From Sphingomonadaceae bacterium (lineage in GTDB: Bacteria; Pseudomonadota; Alphaproteobacteria; Sphingomonadales; Sphingomonadaceae), in the NCBI GenBank assembly GCA_019245455.1, contig JAFARM010000002.1, forward strand, positions 1 through 6,966: 6,966 bases of DNA. Direction: 5' to 3'. Made by a program: the position numbers and the translations under genes. Of the stretch, positions 5,299 through 6,966 are shown in pieces. The stretch's first letter is position 1; every line of letters begins with the position of its first letter. The notes beneath the pieces were generated by a model. It made no database searches, had not been told where the DNA came from, and saw only the letters and a program-made list of their open reading frames with translations.

Positions 5299-6445
5299 TC
5301 GAGCTCTGCGTACCGCGTGGAAGGTTGCCGCGCGCACGCGCGTAGTCTGCCGCGGTCCGCCCCTTAGCATCGCGGGCGTTGGGGTCGGCTCCGGCAGCGA
5401 CAAGAACGCGTGCAACTTCCTTGTCCCCGTTCCCGAGCGCCAGCATGAGCGGCGTCGCGCCGTCCGGGCCGGGCGCGTTTACGGGCGCCTTCCCGGCGAG
5501 CAGGGCGCGCGTACTCGCCATTCCGATGAGTGTACCGCGCACGACGGCGCACGAAAGCGGCAGCGCCTTGGCGTCATGGACCTGGCACAGCGCCGGCACG
5601 CGCGGGTTCGCGCCGGCGGCAAGGAGCGCCGCGACCACACGCGGGGCGTCGCTACCAACGGCCTTGGTCAGCAGCGTCTGGCCGTTCCCATCCACCGCAT
5701 CAAGCGACGGCTTGAGTGACAGTACGGCCCGGATTGCGGCGAGGTCCCGCGGGTCGTGATCGCTCCCATCACGGTACCATATCTTGAGATCGCCGGGGTG
5801 GGCGGCTGCGAGTTCCGACGTCTCGACCGACATCGGCAGTTGCCGCCCCGGCGTCTGTTCAAGGATCGCGGCGATCGCCTCGTGCGCGGTCGCCCGTGGG
5901 TCGGCGAGGCGCGGCGCGAGCAGCTGCAATGACGTGACCTCGCTCGCCACTGCCGCATCGATGTAGGCATCGCGGATCGCTGCCGCGGGTAGCGGTTTTT
6001 CCAGGAAGAGCTTGACCACCTCCGGGTGGTGCGCCTTCACAGCTGCTTCGAGAGCGGTGTCGGCATCGCCGGGCACCGCAGGTTTCGCTCCGGCATCACG
6101 CAGCCTCCGTGCCATGTCGACGAAGCCGCCCTTCGCCGCGACGACGAGCGGCGGCGGCGTCGCGCCGTCCGCGTCCGCCGCCATCCCCGCGTCGAGCAGC
6201 AGCCCGACCGCGCGCGCGTCACCATCGGCCGCTGCCTTGGCCATCGCCGCCGGCGTGAACGGGATGCCGAGCTTGGCCAGTTCCGCCCGCGGGTCGGGCT
6301 TGGCCGGGTGGACGAGGCCGGCAAGGTCCTTGAAGGCGCTCGTGAACTGCGCCAGCCCGCCGACCAGCGAGGCGAACAACAACGCGAGGACGACCCACGG
6401 CGTCTTCTTCAGCGCCTCGATCGCCGCCAGCAGCTTCGCCCCCAT
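5291..6445 (-). CDS. Membrane-anchored ankyrin-repeat protein
   Basis: The product has 384 residues from the ATG at 6445, which has GGAGG six bases upstream; the frame is open further to 6562 but that extension is an Arg-rich spacer translation. Lys4, Lys13 and Lys14 precede one hydrophobic segment (about 17-33, [18 protein letters not shown]). It is predicted to be a single uncleaved anchor, N-terminus in the cytoplasm, with the rest in the periplasm. Ankyrin-like units follow at about 62-93, 94-126, 127-152, 253-282, 326-358 and a half unit at 359-372; the clearest is [20 protein letters not shown] (328-347). Residues 153-250 are more diverged. The only two cysteines, Cys287 and Cys299, are 12 apart and could form a disulfide in the periplasm. 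Ankyrin repeats bind other proteins; no enzyme domain is visible and the partner is unknown. It is convergent with pth (8-bp overlap) and divergent from ychF. Confidence 0.88.
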   Translation of the reverse strand: MGAKLLAAIEALKKTPWVVLALLFASLVGGLAQFTSAFKDLAGLVHPAKPDPRAELAKLGIPFTPAAMAKAAADGDARAVGLLLDAGMAADADGATPPPLVVAAKGGFVDMARRLRDAGAKPAVPGDADTALEAAVKAHHPEVVKLFLEKPLPAAAIRDAYIDAAVASEVTSLQLLAPRLADPRATAHEAIAAILEQTPGRQLPMSVETSELAAAHPGDLKIWYRDGSDHDPRDLAAIRAVLSLKPSLDAVDGNGQTLLTKAVGSDAPRVVAALLAAGANPRVPALCQVHDAKALPLSCAVVRGTLIGMASTRALLAGKAPVNAPGPDGATPLMLALGNGDKEVARVLVAAGADPNARDAKGRTAADYARARGNLPRGTQSSIN

Positions 6446-6470
6446 CGGCCGCCTCCGTCTGCCCTCGGCG

Positions 6471-6499
6471 AGAATCGCACAGGCGAGCGGCGGCGGCAA
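6471..6499 (-). promoter_or_regulatory. Candidate promoter of the ankyrin gene
   Basis: On the minus strand, TTGCCG (6499-6494) is followed after 17 bases by GATTCT (6476-6471). Transcription would start near 6464, leaving a leader of about 20 bases that contains the GGAGG ribosome site. The match is moderate in a GC-rich background. Confidence 0.3.
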
Positions 6500-6577
6500 C
6501 GCTGGCCTTCGCCGCGGCGCTCGGCTAACCCTCGCCGCGACGCGGCCCCGCCGCACCCCCACCAGCCAGGATCATCG

Positions 6578-6966
6578 ATGGGTTTCCGCTGCGGTATCGT
6601 CGGGCTGCCGAACGTCGGCAAGTCGACGCTGTTCAACGCGCTGACCGAGACCGCGGCGGCGGCGGCGGCGAACTATCCCTTCTGCACGATCGAGCCGAAC
6701 GTCGGCAACGTGCCCGTGCCCGATCCGCGGCTGGCCGAGCTCGCGCGCATCGCCGGCAGCGCCAAGATCATCGAGACGCAGCTGGGCTTCACCGATATCG
6801 CCGGGCTCGTCCGCGGCGCGTCGAAGGGCGAGGGGCTCGGCAACCAGTTCCTCGGCAACATCCGTGAGACCGACGCCATCGTCCACGTCCTCCGCTGCTT
6901 CGACGACGACGACGTGACTCACGTCGAGGGGCGCATCGACCCCGTCGCCGATGCCGAGACCGTCGA
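6578..6966 (+). CDS. ychF: Ribosome-binding P-loop NTPase YchF (OLA1 family), N-terminal part (cut by window edge)
   Basis: From the ATG at 6578 the frame runs 129 codons to the window end without a stop. It opens [20 protein letters not shown], with the Walker A motif GLPNVGKS at 9-16. [12 protein letters not shown] (32-43) is the G2 region and [20 protein letters not shown] (71-90) the G3 region. [17 protein letters not shown] (92-108) follows. These are YchF signatures; the family is about 365 residues long, so the first third is present. YchF proteins prefer ATP to GTP, carry a hydrophobic residue in place of the usual catalytic Gln (here Leu77 after DIAG), and associate with ribosomes. 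The nucleotide-specificity motif and the TGS domain lie outside the window. CCAGGA precedes the ATG by about six bases. A run of six GCG codons (residues 26-31) replaces the more usual AAAQAA-type sequence. Confidence 0.97.
   Translation, partial: MGFRCGIVGLPNVGKSTLFNALTETAAAAAANYPFCTIEPNVGNVPVPDPRLAELARIAGSAKIIETQLGFTDIAGLVRGASKGEGLGNQFLGNIRETDAIVHVLRCFDDDDVTHVEGRIDPVADAETV

Noticed and set aside
5299..5345. GC-rich palindromic stretches near the end of the ankyrin gene as a terminator for pth
   Set aside because: They lie inside the ankyrin coding sequence, form only short alternative pairings, and lack a T-run.
4603..5415. A 270-codon minus-strand frame antisense to pth
   Set aside because: It mirrors pth codons and has no recognisable domain. 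pth carries all catalytic residues on the plus strand.
6524..6531. GCTAACCC as a -10 box for ychF
   Set aside because: It departs from GCTAnA at key positions and no -35 box lies 16-18 bases upstream, so I do not call a ychF promoter from it.
6446..6562. Upstream extension of the ankyrin frame
   Set aside because: The extension is Arg/Pro-rich. GGAGG precedes the ATG at 6445, and the extension would hide the positively charged N-terminus before the membrane anchor.

Overview
The window is a stretch of very GC-rich, gene-dense bacterial chromosome made mostly of conserved housekeeping genes. It most likely comes from an alphaproteobacterium of the order Sphingomonadales. The reasons are the alpha-type split glycyl-tRNA synthetase (glyQ and glyS), the rplY-pth-ychF neighbourhood typical of alphaproteobacteria, a small Lys/Ala/Glu-rich protein of the DUF6481 type known mainly from sphingomonads, GCTAnA-type -10 elements close to start codons, and spacer palindromes built from CCCCACCCCGG-like and CCTCCCC-like modules. 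The genus cannot be settled from this sequence.

Layout. On the minus strand, glyQ (827-1699) is followed by glyS (625 down to the window edge, cut off). Their 201-bp spacer is filled by a large nested inverted repeat. A second repeat-rich spacer (1700-1871) carries the probable glyQ promoter and separates glyQ from the DUF6481-like gene (1872-2234, minus). A short divergent spacer leads to a secreted TraB/GumN-family protein (2326-3186, plus). Its stop codon shares a CTAG with that of a convergent RBBP9/YdeN-type serine hydrolase (3183-3785, minus). A 273-bp divergent spacer then precedes rplY (L25/Ctc, 4059-4703) and pth (4723-5298), an evident plus-strand operon. A membrane-anchored ankyrin-repeat protein (5291-6445, minus) overlaps the end of pth and lies between pth and ychF (6578 to the window end, plus, cut off).

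How the genes work together. glyQ and glyS encode the two subunits of one enzyme that charges tRNA-Gly. rplY, pth and ychF all concern translation: a 5S rRNA-binding ribosomal protein, peptidyl-tRNA recycling, and a ribosome-associated P-loop NTPase. The other four genes (DUF6481, TraB/GumN, hydrolase, ankyrin) are accessory, with roles known only at family level. I see no tRNA or rRNA gene, CRISPR array, insertion sequence, phage gene or defence system. No spacer exceeds 300 bp. I found no convincing undescribed system. The most notable signals are the repeat structure inside the glyQ-glyS operon, a probable leaderless GTG start for glyQ, and the ankyrin gene interrupting the rplY-pth-ychF order.
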